Part shown: positions 52,459 to 64,000 of the stretch, piece by piece
Layout of the letters: each line of letters starts with the position of its first letter
How positions within the stretch are numbered: the first letter of the stretch is position 1
Source of the DNA: Scatophagus argus
Lineage: Eukaryota > Chordata > Actinopteri > Scatophagidae
Assembly: GCF_020382885.2 (NCBI RefSeq)
Contig: NC_058501.1
Span: forward strand, 8,680,001-8,744,000
Direction of reading: 5' to 3'
Length of the DNA: 64,000 nucleotides
Position numbers and translations under genes: made by a program
Notes under the pieces: model-generated
The model's input: the letters and a program-made list of their open reading frames with translations, nothing else
Databases searched by the model: none
Told to the model about the DNA's origin: nothing

Positions 52459-53616
52459 ATGGCTAGTTGTGGGGAGGTAGACCACTCTGTGAGCTCACTT
52501 CCATCCAGTAAAAAAGGCAGCAACAATGGTGGTGGAAGTGGGAACAGTGCAGAATCATCATGCTCTGGCTCCAGCAACTCATCCCCAGCCCTGTCTGTAC
52601 CGGAGTGTGCCATATGTCTACAGAGCTGTGTCCACCCAGTCCAGTTGCCATGCCATCATGTCTTCTGTTTCCTGTGTGTGAAGGGAGCATCCTGGCAGAG
52701 CAAACGCTGTGCTCTCTGCAGACAGGAAGTACCTGATGACTTCCTGGAAAGGCCTACACTTCTCTCTCCGGAGGAGCTGAAAGCATCAGCAGGAGGTCGT
52801 GGTGGGGCAGCAAGTGATCACGCCTGGTATTATGAAGGCCGTAATGGTTGGTGGCAGTATGATGAACGAACCAGCCGTGAGCTGGAGGACGCTTTCTCCA
52901 AAGGCAAGAAAACAGCTGAAATGCTGATTGCTGGATTTTTGTATGTAGCTGACTTAGAAAACATGGTGCAGTACAGGCGTAATGAGCACGGTCGTAGACG
53001 CAAGATGAAGAGAGACGTTTTGGACATCCCCAAGAAGGGAGTGGCTGGACTGCGTTTGGACACTGAGGGTGTTCCTGGGGCTATTGGGGCTGCAGGTCGA
53101 GAAAACTCTGCTGATGGGGCTGATACCTCAGTAGCAGGTGTACAGCAGCAGGTTACAGGTGCTCAGCCTACTGTTACAGCGCCTCTAGCCACTGCCAGAC
53201 CCCCCACCTCCCTTGGTGGTCAGGCTGGCAGCAGCAGCAGCCCCACTGTGGAGGATGCTCTGTCCCAGCTGCAAATCAGCCTCAGACCCACACCTTCTCA
53301 TGAGCGGTCTGAGGCAGGGGAAGGGGAAGAAGAAGATGAGGAAGAGGAGGCCTCACCCTCCAGGTCCTCTGACCCTCACACCTCTGTGGATGAGTCTGGT
53401 TCTGGCGACTGGAGCGATGATGAGGAAGAGGAGGATGAAGAAGAGGAAGGGGGAGATGGAGAGCGTGCGGAGCCCTGGGAGGGGAGGCCACGAAGGCAAA
53501 GACTGAATCCAGAGGACAGAGCCCCTCCTGGTGCAGAGTCCGCCTCTCCCCCTTCATCCAGTAGCAGCGGAAGGTCCAGAATGCCTGATGGCCAGTGTAC
53601 AGTGACTGAAGTGTGA
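52459..53616 (+). CDS. rnf146: E3 ubiquitin ligase RNF146 (Iduna), 385 aa, single coding exon
   Basis: Poly-ADP-ribose-dependent RING ligase that ubiquitinates PARylated proteins, including axin and tankyrase, and thereby promotes Wnt signalling. The RING finger is at residues 50-87 ([23 protein letters not shown]). The WWE domain follows at about 115-190 ([40 protein letters not shown]), the fold that reads iso-ADP-ribose. A Ser/Pro-rich linker keeps RENSADGAD, then comes an acidic run (about residues 305-350) and the conserved end [10 protein letters not shown]. The start is set by similarity to human MAGCGEIDH and by an acceptor (TTTCCTCAG, ending 52446) 12 bases upstream; the frame stays open 81 codons further upstream, but that is intron. 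A Gly/Ser/Asn insert (residues 21-46) makes the N-terminus longer than in human. Confidence 0.97.
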   Translation: MASCGEVDHSVSSLPSSKKGSNNGGGSGNSAESSCSGSSNSSPALSVPECAICLQSCVHPVQLPCHHVFCFLCVKGASWQSKRCALCRQEVPDDFLERPTLLSPEELKASAGGRGGAASDHAWYYEGRNGWWQYDERTSRELEDAFSKGKKTAEMLIAGFLYVADLENMVQYRRNEHGRRRKMKRDVLDIPKKGVAGLRLDTEGVPGAIGAAGRENSADGADTSVAGVQQQVTGAQPTVTAPLATARPPTSLGGQAGSSSSPTVEDALSQLQISLRPTPSHERSEAGEGEEEDEEEEASPSRSSDPHTSVDESGSGDWSDDEEEEDEEEEGGDGERAEPWEGRPRRQRLNPEDRAPPGAESASPPSSSSSGRSRMPDGQCTVTEV

Positions 53617-55278
53617 AGTCATTGTTCATACCATCATCACCAAACGGCCATGTTCCATTTCATTAATTTATTCCTCTCTCTACGCTGTCGTTCACTCTGT
53701 CACAGATCAGATGTGGGAGGATTGTTTGAGTAATCAAGCATAACATACTCCCATGTTTTTAGGTAAACAACTCAATTTTAGCAATCAAATGTGGTGCCTC
53801 TTTTGGGCTCACCATGATCTGGATGTATCTGTATGATTTGTTTGTCTCTCTCATCCAGTATGTAACCAGCCGGTAGAAGCAGTGTTGACTTTTATGTTCT
53901 AACACTGAGTGTTCTAGTACAGAGACAGGAGGTGCAGTTTGGTAAACAGCCAGATGGATACAGCATGTTGTTGTGAGCCATGAAATCTCAGAATTGTATA
54001 TCCAGCACATCATGTGAAGTAGGTGCATCAGACTTATCGTGGTGTTCAGCTGCCATCGGTCTGCTCACTTTTGGCCATTTGGTTGTAGGCATATCACGTC
54101 TGTTCTTTTTAAATTCTGGAAAAGTGGCAGTTAGAAGGCAAAAATGACTGATTCTTAGGCATTCTTATGGTAAAATTTATTATCCTAATACCCAGAGGGT
54201 ATCAGCCAGATTTGTGAAGTGCAACAGAAAAAGCATAAATGGGGATGTTAGTCCTGTAAATGAATCTGTGTCTTTATCATTATCATCAGCAGCTGCATTG
54301 TAATCATCTACACTTTAACTCTCTCAGCTTACATAGCACGCAGAAAGCTCAAGTTATCTACTAGCCTTGCAAAGAATTCTTCGTAAATCCCAGTCCTTCG
54401 TAACTTGTTCCCAACTTCCATGTAAAAGATTTTCTTACTTAGGATTGACCTGATTATGAAGCTTTTCCTTCAAAAATCTGTGATATAAATGTTAACTTTT
54501 GGAAATGTGTAATTTCAGAGCAGATTGTGGTTTGATGAAAAGCTTCAGGTTGTTCATCCAGAAAATTTAAGAAAGTAGACAGAAGTACTTGATGATATTC
54601 TTAAGTCATATGGCTATTTAAATTTCCCACTTAATCTGTTACAACTTAGCAGTTCAGCTCAGGAGCCCCAGGATTATGTGGCTCCATGCCTAAGGGGTTA
54701 TGTTTTGATTTTGATTTTGAAACTGCAACTTTTTGTAATTTGAAAATCTGTGGATATTGCAACTACTGTTTAAAAGAATGTGCGTAATAGAAGTACATAT
54801 CAAATATATTTTAAACTTCCCCAGTTAGAATTAATTGGCATTTTAATGTGAAGTATGAGTGTTTTCTTTTTTAAAGCTATTGAGGCTTCTGCAGCCTCAT
54901 TAGTATTCCTATTGTCCCTGACTAAAGTATTCTCAATTGGTGTTTCGTGATTTGTGCATGTTTGAAGAGAGAGTTATATAAACACTACTGGTTGGCAGGA
55001 TGTTGACAAATTATATTTTTGGGTTGAGTTTGAGTACATGTTTTTAATTTGTGTTTCTTATGGCTGTAAATCCTCTTGTGATGTCTGAAGCAGTAAGAGA
55101 ACAAGAACATGCCATTGCTATTGGCCATCCTGCAGAGATTTCATGTTGTTGTTTTTATATTTCTTACATGCTTACATCATCAGCTCAGTCTGAGACTTCC
55201 CATTCTGACAAATAAAGTTTGTGTAACAGTTTTTGCTTGGCAATGTTTTTGTTACATGGTTTGTAATTTAAAAATAAA
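53617..55278 (+). other. rnf146: rnf146 3' UTR with polyadenylation signals
   Basis: No open frame of note. AATAAA occurs at 55211-55216 and 55273-55278, each followed by T/GT-rich DNA. A long 3' UTR of about 1.6 kb is inferred from these being the best signals; transcript data would be needed to choose. Confidence 0.5.
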
Positions 55279-56650
55279 TTGTGTCATTTCATCATCCTAA
55301 GAGGATCATATTTTTGTGCTCTTGTCTTTGATTATTATATTTTTGGATTCTCATAATGTCTCATAGGGTGCATTTCAGTTTGTGTTTTACTTCAGAATAT
55401 TTCTGTCATGAGTGTTACATAAGTAAGACTATCAATGGGGCCACTGTTAGTAGGATTTGACCTCTTTTTTTCCCCCGGCAATCTTTAGGAATTTTTTCCG
55501 GGGAGGGGAAGAAATCACACACTTCACGAGTGAAGATCAGAATGGGTGTAACAAGAAAGACAGCATTTATTAATCTTTAATGTCCTCTCCTCTTATTCCT
55601 CTTTTCTTATTCTCCTCTTATAAACACAACCAAATGTTTATGTACTCTAGGTAATGATGAGACCAACTCTTGTGTGTCCCTTGCTCACCTTGTAGGTGTT
55701 AGGTCTTCTGACCACAGTAGCTCTTTCAGTACTCCAGCTGGGTGTCTGGCCAGGAAAAATGACCTCTAAAGACAGGAACCCGTCTTTTACCTTTTCTTTG
55801 TGTGTGTTTGTGCTTTTTTGCAATGAAAAATATAATTTGATGCCAAACCTTACAAAAGAGAATTCACTTAAATTGTTTCATTTGGCTCTGTGCTCTGTCT
55901 AAGGCTCTGTCTAGAAACAGAGTGGGGGTGATCCACTGGTCTAAGCTACCAAACAGAGGTAAAGAGGGAAAAAGGGCAGCAGCATTACTCTCAGTCCTGC
56001 AGACAGATGCTGATGCCTCATGCTTGTTATACCTCATCAGTATGTTATCTGTATGCTGCTGCTGTTTGCCTCAGTTACGATCAGCCTGGCACGGTCTAAT
56101 CATTACCATAATCCAATTTTCAGGGGACCTGAAGGAAAGACTGTTTGTTTTATTGACTGTTGGGAACAGAAGGAATTTAGAAGACAATGTAGTCCTCTCA
56201 GGTCTTGTTTTCATCCATACTGAAAATACTCATGGAATCACATCACACAATATATTCACTGTTTTATTACAGATACGCCTTAATTGAGAGAATAGATCTA
56301 AAAAGTGGACTACAGTCTACAGGGAACAAAAATTTCTCAAGTCAGCTGACACTGCACTACTGATGACAAATGTTGTAGATAGAAGGCTGCAGAGTCCAGT
56401 TACTAAAATATAACCTCAAAGGGGAGTTTTTGTTGATGGTGTTAACTCTGCTTTCTTTCCCAAGACACCACCCTCACTCCATCTTTTCCATCTTTTTGAA
56501 ATATATGAACAACAAAGCCACTATCAGCATCACTGTTTATATACGTTTATCTAAGCTCCTACTCTTAGGATAAGTAGGCATAATCCAACAACAACACATC
56601 ATCTTTTTACATGAAAACTAGTTATACATGTCTCCTGCACACCAGAGAAC
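55279..56650. other. intergenic, rnf146 to echdc1 (tail to tail)
   Basis: AT-rich DNA without recognised exons, RNA genes or long repeats. The two flanking genes converge on it. Confidence 0.6.
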
Positions 56651-56654
56651 TAAG

Positions 56655-56660
56655 TTTATT
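56655..56660 (-). other. echdc1: candidate echdc1 polyadenylation signal
   Basis: TTTATT on the + strand, i.e. AATAAA on the - strand, 98 bases beyond the stop codon. Confidence 0.55.
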
Positions 56661-56757
56661 GATATCAATCAAGAGTCAAGGACAGGGCTTTCCAAAAATG
56701 TCTCAGTTGAACATCTTGGCTGATCTCAGAAGTTCCTAGGAGAGTGAACACAGATGC

Positions 56758-57175
56758 TCATTTGTGTTTGGACTTGCTGGCCAGAGCTTGCAGGTTAGCA
56801 GGACCGCCCCACACTGTCCCAAATACATCCTTCTCAGTCCTCAGAGCCTCTGAGAGAGGGAGCTCTCTCCCTGACAGCACCACCTTCTTCACTGCCTGGA
56901 TCACTGGGGCAGGTCCTTTTGTGTAGCGACTGAGCCAGTTTTCAGCCCGCCGCAGTACAGCCTCTGTACCGTCCTCTGTCTGTGGGACCTCCAGGACCCC
57001 ATCTGACAGTCCAATCTGCAGGCCAAGTTCAGGTTCCACTTTTACAGCACCACCAAGCAGCTTCAGTGCATTCTGGCTGCCAACGATGCGAACCAGTCGT
57101 GCTGCGCCCCCCCAGCCTGGGACCAGGCCCATGTGTTTATGGACAAACTGGATCACACTGCCAGATGCCATTAAC
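56758..57175 (-). CDS. echdc1: echdc1 last coding exon
   Basis: 418 nt; the acceptor TCATAG is followed by RLMASGSVIQFVHKHMGLVP and continues to GPANLQALASKSKHK and TGA (56758-56760). Confidence 0.95.
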
Positions 57176-58737
57176 CTATGACCAAGAGATTACAGAATCA
57201 ATTTCGGTTATTAGCAGACTTGTGGATTAAAGGTGATGCTGTAAAAGAGGTCCTAGTGTACTTCCTTATATTCATGTGTTTAAAAACATTACCTGAAATC
57301 ACAGGCAGTGGTGAATTCTGCACCACCTCCCAGAGCTCTCCCCTCCACAAGAGCAACAGAGATCAGAGGCAGCCTGCACTGAGAAAACTATTCTGTCAGC
57401 ATACTGTAGTGCACATTACATAACAGCCAAACTCCAACTTCCGCTGTTTTAGTCTGCCTTGATATTCAATAGCAAAGAGGAAAAGAGAGCCTCTACCTGA
57501 GTAGTCTTGTAAGAGCATTCTGCATGAACATACACATCTTCATCCCATCCTGCAGGGCAACAGAAACGTTATTTTAAGATCTGCAGGCAAGTACAGATTC
57601 AGTGGGACAATAAGACAAAGATGAGAAAAGAGAAAAGTAGAGATGCAGATAAACAGATTACATCAGATATGCATAAAGCCACAGCCAAAAGACATTGTTA
57701 ATAATGTCTCTGCTTTTCTACCTGTGGGTTAGATATGGCCCTGACAGCATTGAGGTCTGATCCAGAGCAGAAAGTTCCAGCAGCACCTTGAACAATGAGG
57801 CCTTTACCGTCTGTCCAGTTCTCCAACTGGCTCACCGCCTCCTCCAGATCCACCATCATACTGCCTGGGAGGAAGGAAAAACTCAAACCATGGCCTGACC
57901 TATAACATAATTTGCTCATGTACAAATGAGCTTCATCCTTATTTATGCTCAGGAAAAATTCACAGTATTAAATGTCACCTCACCAGAGAAGGCATTCATG
58001 CGGGAGGGGTTGTTGATGGTCAGCACAGCAACACCCGACTCCTGTTTGAGCAGATCAATGGAGCCTCCAGGAAAGGCTTGCAGCTTCTCTCTGATCTCCT
58101 CCTGGTTGAAGTCATGGATGCTGGAGTGCACACAGGCCTTGTACTGTCTCTGCAGCAGCCTTGCAGGAGCATTTATACACTTCATTAAAATCTGATCCCA
58201 TATGATACATGTTTTAATATAAATGATAAATAATTCAAATTAAAATGAATAAGCATATGCAAATTTTAAGTAATATAAAAAAAGAGCAAACTGCTTAATG
58301 GTAGTCAGACTGGTGTTGCTCCAGACTTAAAGTTAATGCTTGCACTTACAAGTAGGAGGAGGATGAATGCTCTTTATATTCTCCTTTATTGCTCTGTAAA
58401 TCTGACATATGCTACAGAGGTGCACAATCTAAACTTGCGACACTTAAAAATGTAGCATTTCTGTTTCTGACTCATAGTAACCATGAGTCACAGATAATTT
58501 ATTACTTTTATAGATGAGCATTACTCAAGTCTCAGCACATTAGAAATGCATTTGGTTGTTGGACAAGTCTAGGTTTGCGATTTGTGACAAACCACCTCGG
58601 CAGACTTTATGTTCCTGTTTTATGACTTTATTTACTGTCACCAGCATGGTGATAAACAGTGCTGGCTAGACTTACCTGGCCCAGGCTCCACAGCTGCTGC
58701 TGTACAGAAGCTGCCCCCTCACTGCACACAGTACCAT
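56758..58737 (-). CDS. echdc1: ethylmalonyl-CoA decarboxylase ECHDC1, six coding exons, 310 aa
   Basis: Crotonase-fold enzyme that decarboxylates ethylmalonyl-CoA (and less well methylmalonyl-CoA), a side product of acetyl-CoA carboxylase: metabolite repair. Exons on the - strand: 58737-58676, 58159-57984, 57864-57722, 57549-57497, 57373-57293, 57175-56758; 933 nt, in frame, all GT-AG. Motifs in order: FPGGSIDL, NNPSRMNAFSG, QLENWTDGKGLIVQGAAGTF, CSGSDLNAV (first oxyanion-loop region), MCMFMQNALTR, PLISVALVEGRALGGGAEFT (second oxyanion region), TACDFRLM, HKHMGLVPGWGGAARLV, and the end GTVWGGPANLQALASK. These follow human ECHDC1 (about 300 aa) throughout. Its position next to rnf146 is the conserved vertebrate order. 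The N-terminal exon is the least certain part. Confidence 0.95.
57293..57373 (-). CDS. echdc1: echdc1 coding exon 5
   Basis: 81 nt coding LPLISVALVEGRALGGGAEF and TTACDF. It contains the second oxyanion-hole glycine segment of the crotonase fold. Acceptor CTCAGTGCAG, donor TTTCAG/GTAATG. Confidence 0.93.
57497..57549 (-). CDS. echdc1: echdc1 coding exon 4
   Basis: A 53-nt exon coding DGMKMCMFMQNALTRLL plus AG; acceptor GCCCTGCAG, donor CTCAG/GTAGAG. It matches human DGMAVCMFMQNTLTRFM and joins exons 3 and 5 in frame. Confidence 0.9.
57722..57864 (-). CDS. echdc1: echdc1 coding exon 3
   Basis: 143 nt with acceptor CTTCCTCCCAG and donor CCACAG/GTAGAA. It codes SMMVDLEEAVSQLENWTDGK through CSGSDLNAVRAISNPQ, including the CoA/oxyanion loop. 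Confidence 0.93.
57984..58159 (-). CDS. echdc1: echdc1 coding exon 2
   Basis: Codes LLQRQYKACVHSS through LQAFPGGSIDLL to NNPSRMNAFSG; donor TCTG/GTGAGG. It aligns with human residues from the N-terminal region into the start of the crotonase fold. Confidence 0.9.
58676..58737 (-). CDS. echdc1: echdc1 coding exon 1 (N-terminus)
   Basis: Begins with ATG directly after a possible acceptor (CATGCTGTTGCAG/G) and ends at a strong donor GGCCAG/GTAAGTC. It codes MVLCAVRGQLLYSSSCGAWA plus AG, which joined to G of exon 2 gives Arg and continues LLQRQYKACVHSS in frame. The acceptor of exon 2 (CTCCTGCAAG) is modest. The alternative is an ATG at 58185 in an unspliced exon 2 (MKCINAPARLLQ). Confidence 0.6.
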
Positions 58738-58846
58738 CCTGCAACAGCATGCAGATGGGGAAATGTGGGAGAAAATATTCACTTTTAGCTTCATTGGGAG
58801 AAATGGCATCAGGTATATTACATTATCATACATGCAGCCAGTGGTG

Positions 58847-59218
58847 GTTGGTAACTAACTACATTTACTCAAGTACTGCACTGTAGTACAAAAAGCATCC
58901 ACTTCCTGTCCACTGAAAACCACATATCTCCAGATGTGTTCATACTGAATGTTTATGATGAAATGAGGAATAAAGTGGTCTTCACTCTTTATGTGTTGAG
59001 AAATTTCTCCTCCTTCTTAAGCTCAATAAAGTATTTCAAAACCCTCCTGGGTTACAAGGAAAATACATCATGACAAAGCTGAAAACAGTCTATTTTTGAG
59101 CTCATGAAAAGTTGACAGAAATACGTGTTCTCTCAGCACTGCCAAGCCACAAATAAGTGATGAACTCTTAGATTATGATGCATTGCCTTAGATTAAACTA
59201 CACAACAGTATATAAAGA
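58847..59218 (+). repeat. fragments of the dispersed repeat also seen at 44.5 kb
   Basis: AGTGGTGGTTGGTAACTAAC with TACATTTACTCAAGTACTG (58847-58891) resembles the head, and GATTAAACTACACAACAGTA (59190-59209) the middle, of the same recalled percomorph repeat. About 280 unrelated bases separate them, suggesting a nested insertion or decay. Confidence 0.45.
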
Positions 59219-62200
59219 TCTACAGCAGGAAAATGCGACATTCACATTGAAGCAGCAGGAATATTAACCCAAAAAGTATTATAGCAAAACACTGTCAGGC
59301 AACATACTTTTAGTGAAGCACGGTTTTCGACGCAGGACCTTCACTTCACTTACAAAGAGTATCCACCATTCATGTCTTTTGATTTTTCTGGTCAAACCCA
59401 CTAGAGTACGTCAACAAACCAGTTAGCCAAATTATTCATAAACAGTCTTCCAGAGTTTGAATGACTTGGTAACTCGTTGTTTGACAGCAAACGAATTAAA
59501 AACTGAATGTTATACAGGGTTCTTTTCTAATCCTTTTCTAATTTTAATACGTACACAGACAACAAACAGCAGGGAAGATTAATACATTTCGTAAAACATT
59601 TTTAATGTGCCACTACAATCATTAGAAACCACTTAGCCACAAACATGCAGCACCAACCTTGGTTATTTACAGTCTTGTGGTACTACTGTGAAATGTGTCC
59701 CCCTAGAAACTAAAGCTCTTCGGATGTAGATAATGGCGACACACAAATGTAGTTCCTCAAAGCCTCCACAGAGGGGCGGAATAATACCGCCACGTAGCAA
59801 GAAATGATTGGGATTCGTTTGTACACCATCACCTCTCGCAAAACAGTCAAATATATCCTTTAATTGTGCAGTCGCGATACTGGGATGAACAACACTGAGC
59901 TTTCATTTACTGATGAACATGAACTGTAATAACATCCATCTCTGGCCAATGCACTACACAGAAATATCTGCTCTTCGTCTGCCACAACTCTGTAAACATA
60001 CTGAAGAACTGCCCCTACAGAGATGTCCTTATTCAGTAGTAATGATAGAAGGCTTTCATTAACATATACAAGTTACAGTACAGCATTGGCACTGGTTGCT
60101 GACAGTTATATTAACATGACCTATTGTCAAATGAGGGTTTCAGTCTGTACTCTGTCCATGGGAAAGTAAAATAGCAAAACAGCAGGTTTTATTTGATTCA
60201 CACCCTGAAGCACATTTTCCTGACACCAGTGAGCTGAGACTTAAAACACCGCTGTAGCACCTTCCAAGTCTAACACTGAGTCAGCATCTGCCTGGAGATT
60301 TAGTTTTATGTGTGGCCAAGCCAAACAACCAAAATATATCTATGAATGCTGGTAATGAACAAAGTAGGAATTTTCAGAGATATCAAATAAGAAGGTTGGA
60401 ATAATACAACGAGTGACTTCAGGACTGGGATTAAGGCAAGACTGATTTGAAGCCAATAGGCAATAGTGTTCTGATTTTGCACTTTTGCCTTTAAAAGAAT
60501 ACTTAAAAGATGCGGTTCGTGTCTGAGAATTGACCTTGTTGAACTCCTCCCAGAAACATGTAATGTGATGCCAAGAGAGAATACCACCTTTTGGAGGGGC
60601 AGGAAAAACTGTGAATTGCTCAAGTTTCATAGTACTGTGCAAACACAAGTCAGTGAATGTGGTTTGGTGAATGAGAGTTTTCAGATGGTGAGACAAACAA
60701 GCAAAAACAAGAGGATGATATACAGACCAAGAGACGTGCAGGAAGAAGAAGGAAAATGTGCCAAAGCAGAGGGAGGCTGAGGCACTTCCTGTCCTGTGGT
60801 CTGATCTATGGCTACTGGAGCATAAATCCTTCACTTCTATCCACACATCCTCTGCATCCCTGAACATATCTGTGAAAACAAACTAAGGAACCACAAAATA
60901 GCCTTCTGTTTCAGCTGTATCACTGGGATTTCCAAAAACATGTTGTATCAAATGTCTAAAACACATTTAGTAGCTACAAAAGCGACTGTTTATTCTACCG
61001 TATCCACACACCAATAATCATCACCGACCTTTTAAAGAGCAATTATTTACTTCGTCTAGTACTTTTCCATACGTGGATGGCTTTGTGGAACCAAATGTCT
61101 TTCTGACTGTACCGCAATCATAAAAGGTCAGTGCGCTGCATCCAATTCTGCAGTAGACTCAGCTAAGTCCACACCTCTCCGGTCTATTTAAAAGAAGGGA
61201 AGGAATTCAAAAAGGTCGGTGGGACTCTTCCCAGGCAAGCATTCCAGACACGCTGACGCTCCTTGTTGCTGTGTACAGTACATTCAGCTAGGTCAGTCAG
61301 CCTGCAACCTGTCTCTAAATATCACTCTGTGAAGTGCAGCACCTGGAGGGCTGCGTTGCTCGGTGGAATTTGCACACGTGGAAGTCTCCAAGTTATCCAC
61401 AAGAGTGTGTAGGTGTTTGTCTATCTGTGTTTGGTGTGTGATGGACTGTCAGCCTGAGTGTTTATGATCTTTCATTCCCATTCCCATTATCTTACTGTGC
61501 CTGTCCACTCACTTTCATCCTCTGCTCTCAGTCACTGTGACTGAAGTCATCCCTGCTGCTTTATGATCCGTCTGAATATCAGTGATGCAGCCGCAGACTC
61601 CAGCTGATAATGGAAGTCTGTCTGAAATTACAGTCTGACTAATAGGACAGAGAGACAGAGCTACACATTTCTCGCATTTGTCTATACGCGTGCACAAACG
61701 TTGTTGCATGTATGCCTGTGTGTGTTTCAGTGTGTGTGTGTGTACTGCATGTGGGCTCTAAAGAGATGCATCAGTGTAGGATTCTGATCGATATGCAGCT
61801 GTCTGAAGCTCCACAGGAAGTCAGGGAATGCGCAGCAGTCAGCATGGGAAGATAAGAAAACGCACACACACACACACACAGATCAGATAAGCGCCAGTAA
61901 AGGTCTATTTCAGGGCAAGAAGAATGGCAGGTTGGCAGGTGCCAGAGGCTCTCAGGGGCCGGGAGGTTTCCTGTGAGGAGTGTAGAGAGGTCAGTGGAGC
62001 TGGAGGGCAGAGAGCCAGGAGACACCAGCGTGCCAATAAATACTTTTCCACAGCAGCAAAATGTAGAAGCATTTGAAGACAATATGAAACCATTTATTCT
62101 AATATGTATCACATACTGGAGACCAAACCTGAACCGTGAAAACATGACCGTACGCCAAAAGATGCCTTTACTTAAAGCAGCTTATTGCTCACACAATGTG

Positions 62201-64000
62201 TGTCAAAAACAGTTTAGTCTTGTCAGTTCAAATGAGATAAAATAGTGCACATGGCTGACCGGTGATATATCTGTGTGGATCTGAATTTTTACTGGAGTAT
62301 CAATGGAAGCGATGTGTATGCAGCAGTCAGCAGTCTGATTAGTTCCTTGTTTCTGACAGAAGACTAGAAACATGTGCACACGTTTTAAATTACAGTATAA
62401 AACAACCAAAGGTCTGATTTGCAGGAAAACTGCTATTTTACATTTACTGGAATATATATGTGAACACAGCTGCTGTTCTGGAAAAATGTCATCTCACAAG
62501 TATTGGCAAAATAATCAACAGACTGTTTGAGGAACCTGCATTGCTACACTTTATGACAATCATTTTTTAAAGTAACTTATGTGTTTTAAGCAGAACTAGA
62601 ATCAAAACAGTTTGTACTGGTTATATAATGGCTCCAACATCTGGAAACCTCCCGACTTGAGCACAGGCCAGTACTGGGAACCTACGCTCCTGCTCAACCT
62701 TGACACAGGAAAACAGGATGAGACAGCCAACACTACACTAAGCTGGCCATCAGGAAAGTATGACAATATTTATATTTATATCAGCAGCAGGGTAGGATTT
62801 CTGGCACCGTAACATTGTTGCACCTGTTACTTCAGTCAGCCTAAGGTGCCAGGTTTCAGGGTGAGGGGTTAGGTGTCCGTCCCTCTCAGAGCCTGATGTG
62901 TGTATGGCTGCGTGCGTGCACTTGTGAGTGTGTCTTTGTATGTTTATGTAAGTGAATGGGCACAAAGTGCAAAACAGATCATTTAATATACAGTGCAGTA
63001 AAAATATGAACTAATACAGGTACTCTCATGTTGGTGGGAGATGGTGAGTCTAGTTCATCACAGAACGTAAGAAACAAATCACACGTGTTCAAAGAGGAAT
63101 GCATGAAATATTTATGGAGGAATCCATTCATGCTGTGCACAAACACACACCAGAAAAGTACAATGACACACACCCGCCCTTTTCAAAGTAATGGACGGCT
63201 CCTCTGCTCTTGTCACGTAGCTCTGCAGTCATCACTCAGAGGAAGAGATGACAGTGTTGCCAAAGATGTCATTCCACAAGATTGTGGGAACCAGACAGTA
63301 GTTTGGTTCTGGTGTTTCATCTTTGTGAAATGATTGGCCACCTCATCCTCTGTTTGATGCCACAAAAATATTTCTGTGCAATTTTGCTTTATTTTCAGAC
63401 CTTTTTGTTATCATTTTCCCTCTGACTGCAGGCTAAAGATTGAAGATGCCTGCACTGGTGCATCGCAGCTGCAGTGTCTCGTAGCTTGTAAAATAAGTGA
63501 TTAAAGATTGAAGAGAATAATAATATAGAGGTTAAATAAAACTAAAAGGCTTTGACTATGGGCCTACCCAACTTTTAAAATTGTACTTTTTAATAACAAT
63601 ACTTACTGTGTAATGTATATACAGTAAGGTACAATATAATGTATTGTAGGCTACTTGTGCTTTCACAGTCATGTATCATTTGGTTTAAGACAATTTTAAG
63701 AAGTGTAAATATCTGACAAATGAGTCAGTCAAGCTGCACAGCATAATAAAACTGCATACAGTATAACACAATGTAGATACTTGGTATGTGATGTGAAAAG
63801 AGGAGAGGAATCATCAGTGTTTCTGTTTATTACACAAAAAGAACAGCAAAGGCATCACGTTCATCATATGATCCATCACTTTGACTCAAAAAAAGGCTTA
63901 ATGTCCTGATATGTGACCATTGGGAATTGGTAAAGGTAGAAAAACGGCTTCTAATTTTTGTTTTCATAAGCATCATCATGTTGTGCAAAGCTCTCATTAA
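58891..64000. other. right flank, no gene recognised
   Basis: About 5 kb without recognisable exons apart from the possible echdc1 promoter and the repeat fragments. Short CA/GT runs lie at 61722-61743 and 61863-61880. In human the next genes are SOGA3 and KIAA0408; no part of either protein was recognised here. Confidence 0.5.
59700..59890 (-). promoter_or_regulatory. echdc1: possible echdc1 promoter region
   Basis: A small CpG-enriched island in AT-rich DNA upstream of echdc1. On the - strand it holds TGTCGCCATTATC (YY1-like) and CATCCGAAG (ETS-like), motifs frequent in housekeeping promoters. It lies about 1 kb before coding exon 1, whose start looks like an internal acceptor, so a non-coding first exon is expected upstream. 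Inference only. Confidence 0.35.

Noticed and set aside
60340-60867. 175-codon minus-strand open frame beyond echdc1
   Set aside because: Considered as part of SOGA3 or KIAA0408 because of human synteny, but no resemblance to either was seen.

Overview
The window is vertebrate nuclear DNA, almost certainly from a ray-finned (teleost, probably percomorph) fish. Four genes are recognisable by protein similarity. They are split by GT-AG introns and set in AT-rich, microsatellite-rich non-coding DNA that carries fish-type repeats: a tRNA-headed SINE and several short non-autonomous DNA elements. There are no bacterial or viral genes, CRISPR arrays or rRNA/tRNA genes. Gene names rest on recalled similarity to the human proteins; no database search was run.

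Layout. 1-33.6 kb: gene-poor flank upstream of rspo3, holding (CA)n, (TA)n and (GA)n arrays, an intact tRNA-derived SINE with a perfect 12-bp target-site duplication (19983-20347), two MITE-like elements (about 7.83-8.16 and 30.44-30.72 kb) and two orphan exon-like segments (20668-20829 +, 27224-27362 -). 33.6-48.7 kb: rspo3 on the + strand, six coding exons, 331 aa. 49.6-51.1 kb: mdh2 on the - strand, a complete 337-aa mitochondrial malate dehydrogenase in one uninterrupted reading frame. 51.1-55.3 kb: rnf146 on the + strand, head-to-head with mdh2, its whole 385-aa coding region in one exon. 56.65-58.74 kb: echdc1 on the - strand, six coding exons, 310 aa. 58.7-64 kb: no gene recognised.

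The order rspo3 - rnf146 - echdc1 matches human 6q22.33 (established knowledge), so this is a conserved block; mdh2 is the intruder, because human MDH2 lies on chromosome 7 and has several introns. Two neighbours act on Wnt/beta-catenin signalling: R-spondin 3 removes the ZNRF3/RNF43 brake on the receptors, and RNF146 destroys poly-ADP-ribosylated axin. mdh2 and echdc1 are metabolic (TCA cycle; clean-up of ethylmalonyl-CoA).

The most notable signals are: (1) rspo3 has an extra in-frame exon coding a third furin-like cysteine-rich repeat between Fu2 and the thrombospondin repeat, a domain absent from the human protein, and this repeat lacks the two phenylalanines used for LGR binding; (2) the intact, intron-free mdh2 sharing a short CRE-rich head-to-head promoter with rnf146; (3) a 162-nt phase 0-0 exon-like segment with good splice sites and one open frame in the upstream desert.
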